Notes under the pieces: generated by a model
What the model saw: the letters and a program-made list of their open reading frames with translations, nothing else
The model's database searches: none
What the model was told of the DNA's origin: nothing
Source of the DNA: Limonium bicolor
Lineage: Eukaryota; Streptophyta; Magnoliopsida; Caryophyllales; Plumbaginaceae
Reading direction: 5' to 3'
Length of the DNA: 64,000 nucleotides
Assembly: GCA_023374045.1 (NCBI GenBank)
Contig: CM041776.1
Span: 321,619,925 to 321,683,924 of the forward strand
In this document: positions 62,367 through 64,000 of the stretch, in pieces
Position numbering within the stretch: position 1 is the first letter of the stretch
How the letters are laid out: each line of letters opens with the position of its first letter
Position numbers and translations under genes: made by a program

Positions 62367-63328
62367 ATGGGGTGGTCAGTTGCTGATATCAAAGGGATCA
62401 ATCCGGGTTTCTGCACTCACCGGATTTATATGGAGGAGAATTATAAGGCAGTGAGGCAGCCCCAGAGAAGATTAAATCCAAATCTAAAGGAGGTGGTCAA
62501 AGCTGAAGTGCTGAAGCTTCTTGATGCAGGCATCATCTACCCGATATCTGACAGCCAGTGGGTGTCTCCAGTCCAGGTTGTCCCCAAGAAGGGAGGGATC
62601 GTGGCAGTTCCCAATGAGAAGGTGAGATGGTTCCCCAGAGGCAGACGACAGGTTGGAGAATGTGTATCGACTACCGCCGCCTCAACAATGCCACCAGGAA
62701 AGACTATTTTCCACTCCCATTCATAGATCAAATGTTGGAGGTTGGCTGGTCAAGATTTTTTTGCTTCCTCGATGGCTATAGTGGCTACTTCCAGATTCCT
62801 ATCGCTAGAAGATCAGGAGAAGACTACCTTTACCTGTCCATATGGGACATTCGCATATAGAGGATGCCTTTTGCCTCTATAATGCTCCAGCGACATTCCA
62901 GAGATGTATGATGGCCATCTTCAATGACTTCATTGAGAAGAGCATTGAAGTTTTTATGGACGACTTTTCAGTCTATGGACAGAGTTTCGAGGTGTGCCTG
63001 GAGCAGTTGGATAAGATATTGGGAGATGTGAAGAGACGAATCTGGTACTAAACTGGGAGAAGTGCCATTTTATGGTACGGAAGGTATTGTACTGGGTCAC
63101 AAGGTTTCTAAGGAGGGCGTTCAGGTAGACAAAGCCAAGGTGGAGGTGATAGAGAAGCTTCCCCCACCGACTTCAGTGAAGGATGTCAGATCATTCCTTG
63201 GTCATGCAGGGTTCTACAGGAGATTTATTCAGGACTTCTCAAAGATTGCTAAGCCCCTATCGGACCTGCTTCAGAAGGATATCAAGTTCCAGTTCACTGA
63301 GGAGTGCTTGACAGCTTTCAGACCATAA
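62367..63328 (+). pseudogene. Athila reverse transcriptase, frameshifted
   Basis: Motifs are VADIKGINPGFCTHRIYMEE, SPVQVVPKKGG, WRMCIDYRRLNNATRKDYFP, CFLDGYSGYFQIPIA, NAPATFQRCMMAIF and VFMDDFSVYG (catalytic MDD). The connection domain reads GHAGFYRRFIQDFSKIAKPL. Frameshifts near 62625, 62840 and 63050 break it. Confidence 0.94.
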
Positions 63329-64000
63329 AGATAAGCTCTGCTCAGCTCCAATTGTGGTCCCACCAGATTGGTCAGAACCGTTTGAGATCATGACGGATGC
63401 AGTGACTATGCTGTTGGCGCCGCATTATGTCAGAAGAAAGATAAGATGCTGAGAGTAATCACCTATGCTAGCAAGACCTTGATAGACGCACAGAAAAATT
63501 ATACTAAAGAGAAGGAGTTACTAGCTGTGGTATTCGCGTTGGATAAGTTTCGACCATGCTAGGAAGCAAGGTGATTGTTCACACTGATCATTCGGCCCTC
63601 AAGTATCTTTTCCAGAAAAATGAATCGAAACCAAGACTTCTGAGGTGGATCTTGCTTCTCCAAGAATTTAATTTGGAAGTTATGGATAAAAAGGGGAACA
63701 GAACGGAGTTGCTGATCACCTGTCTAGGCTTGACATCCCTGATGATGGAATCCCAATCAACGAGTTCTTTCCTGATGAGACGGTGTTCATGATTGGAAAG
63801 GTAAAGAACCTTGGTATGCGGATTTGGCGAACTTTCTTGCTTCTGGGTTGATTCCTCACGATTACAGCTACAATCAGAAAAAGAAATTCTTATCAGAAGC
63901 GTCACTATATCTGGGAGGATCCCTATCTGTTAGGATCTGTGTGATGGTTTGATAAGGCGATGCCTTCCAGATGAGGAGATCCGAGTGTAATAGAATTTTG
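63329..64000 (+). pseudogene. Athila RNase H and start of integrase, cut by the window end
   Basis: It reads RVITYASKTLIDAQKNYT and [13 protein letters not shown], then [16 protein letters not shown], the RNase H domain. Further on, LANFLASGLIPHDY and KKFLSEASLYIWEDPYL belong to the N-terminal part of Athila integrase. Frameshifts near 63335, 63555 and 63715 are present. The rest of the element and its 3' LTR lie beyond 64000. Confidence 0.88.

Overview
This window is nuclear DNA of a flowering plant, most likely a eudicot. It is AT-rich, its genes have GT-AG introns, and it holds plant retrotransposons, CACTA and hAT elements, Stowaway and Harbinger MITEs, and a piece of chloroplast genome. 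I find one intact host gene: a six-exon, minus-strand HCF106 (chloroplast TatB) gene at 29419-32220. Almost everything else with recognisable structure is a transposable element, usually broken and often nested.

Layout. 1-8.2 kb: an old CACTA-type element with a decayed PttA-like gene, invaded by a Harbinger-like MITE (itself carrying a Stowaway), two hAT MITEs and a MULE-like fold-back element. 8.3-9.0 kb: another hAT MITE. About 9.5-16.4 kb: a long non-coding LTR-like block with three tandem-repeat arrays, one very dense in GGTCAA. 16.9-27.5 kb: a complete 10.5-kb CACTA transposon with 3-bp target duplication GTA and subterminal repeats. It carries decayed TNP2 and PttA-like genes, a ULP1-like (C48) protease relic and a 172-bp hairpin, and it sits in an older LTR. 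27.5-28.9 kb: the rest of that LTR element, with a hAT MITE inside. 29.4-32.2 kb: HCF106. 32.6-33.1 kb: a LINE reverse transcriptase relic.

33.95-39.44 kb and 56.57-61.26 kb: two inverted copies of one 4.7-5.5-kb non-coding unit that begins TGTAACACCCC, each flanked by a perfect 5-bp duplication; they look like giant solo LTRs. 40.5-41.5 kb: a hAT MITE carrying a fold-back insert. 41.6-46.9 kb: a full-length but mutated minus-strand Copia element. 51.6-52.7 kb: a plastid insertion (psbA 5' part, trnK 3' exon, matK 3' end). 52.7-64.0 kb: an Athila-type Gypsy element inserted into the matK piece, itself split by the second giant LTR and running off the window.

Working relationships. HCF106 encodes the TatB-like subunit of the thylakoid twin-arginine translocase and is the only gene likely to serve the plant. 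The mobile elements all carry stops or frameshifts, so none looks autonomous as read. The target duplications and nesting allow a relative insertion order to be read directly: plastid insertion, then Athila, then giant LTR; old LTR element, then CACTA.
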